Below are positions 7,091 through 7,198 of a DNA stretch of 7,198 nucleotides, piece after piece. Under the pieces are notes generated by a model. The model ran no database searches. It saw nothing but the letters and a program-made list of their open reading frames with translations, and had not been told where the DNA came from. How positions within the stretch are numbered: the first letter of the stretch is position 1; every line of letters starts with the position of its first letter. The stretch lies in NCBI GenBank assembly GCA_013336205.1, contig JAAXUD010000133.1, positions 1-7,198 on the forward strand, given 5' to 3'. Made by a program: the position numbers and the translations under genes. Source of the stretch: Lentimicrobium sp. (GTDB taxonomy: Bacteria; Bacteroidota; Bacteroidia; Bacteroidales; Lentimicrobiaceae).

Positions 7091-7198
7091 TCAGAATGGC
7101 CGGAGTGACAACCCAAGTGAAATAGGATAAATCTGCGGACCTTTATCAGTGAAAACTTTAGTAACAGAATAGAAACCAATTACGCTTACCCATTTGTA
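7091..7198 (-). CDS. 3' end of a probable outer membrane beta-barrel protein, cut by the window edge
   Basis: Reading from the right edge on the minus strand gives 35 open codons ending in TGA (7093-7091). The peptide starts YKWVSVIGFYSVTKVF and ends IYPISLGLSLRPF. Alternating polar and hydrophobic residues and a final Phe are what the last two strands and the recognition signal of an outer membrane barrel look like. The frame is short, so this rests on pattern alone; the gene's start and most of its length lie outside. It converges with the PAP2-like gene with only one base between the two stop codons, which leaves no room for a terminator between them. Confidence 0.5.
   Translation of the reverse strand, partial: YKWVSVIGFYSVTKVFTDKGPQIYPISLGLSLRPF

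Overview
The window appears to join DNA from two different organisms. Bases 1 to about 1005 carry the 5' part of a proteobacterial isocitrate dehydrogenase kinase/phosphatase gene (aceK), with a Shine-Dalgarno-like stretch ahead of it and GC-rich codon use; the wording of the protein looks most like Betaproteobacteria. From somewhere between 1006 and 1050 to the right end, everything looks like a Bacteroidota chromosome: lower GC, weak ribosome binding sites, a TolC-type porin, an M1 peptidase ending in a type IX secretion (T9SS) sorting domain, and small membrane and repair proteins typical of that phylum. AceK is essentially a proteobacterial enzyme, and its frame breaks off just before the ATP-binding loop, so the simplest reading is an assembly or cloning chimera, not a native locus.

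Layout. 40-1086 (+): AceK regulatory domain only, ending in a foreign tail read from Bacteroidota intergenic DNA. 1051-1084: rho-independent terminator acting on the minus strand. 1107-2546 (-): TolC-family outer membrane efflux protein. 2547-2866: divergent intergenic region with two palindromes. 2867-5206 (+): secreted M1 zinc metallopeptidase. 5210-5902 (+): AlkD-type DNA glycosylase. 5895-6443 (+): GNAT acetyltransferase. 6478-7089 (+): PAP2-like integral membrane protein. 7091-7198 (-): 3' end of a probable outer membrane beta-barrel gene that runs off the window.

The four plus-strand genes from 2867 to 7089 are tightly packed (3-nt gap, 8-nt overlap, 34-nt gap) and probably form one transcription unit reading away from tolC. 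Their functions (secreted peptidase, DNA repair, acetylation, membrane phosphatase-like protein) do not form an obvious pathway, so the grouping may only be convenience co-transcription. The tolC gene stands alone, with its own terminator and no pump or adaptor gene beside it.

No mobile element, CRISPR array, tRNA or rRNA was seen, and no convincing undescribed system. The points most worth checking are the taxonomic junction near 1006-1050, the palindromes between tolC and the peptidase gene, and the altered active-site motif of the PAP2-like protein.
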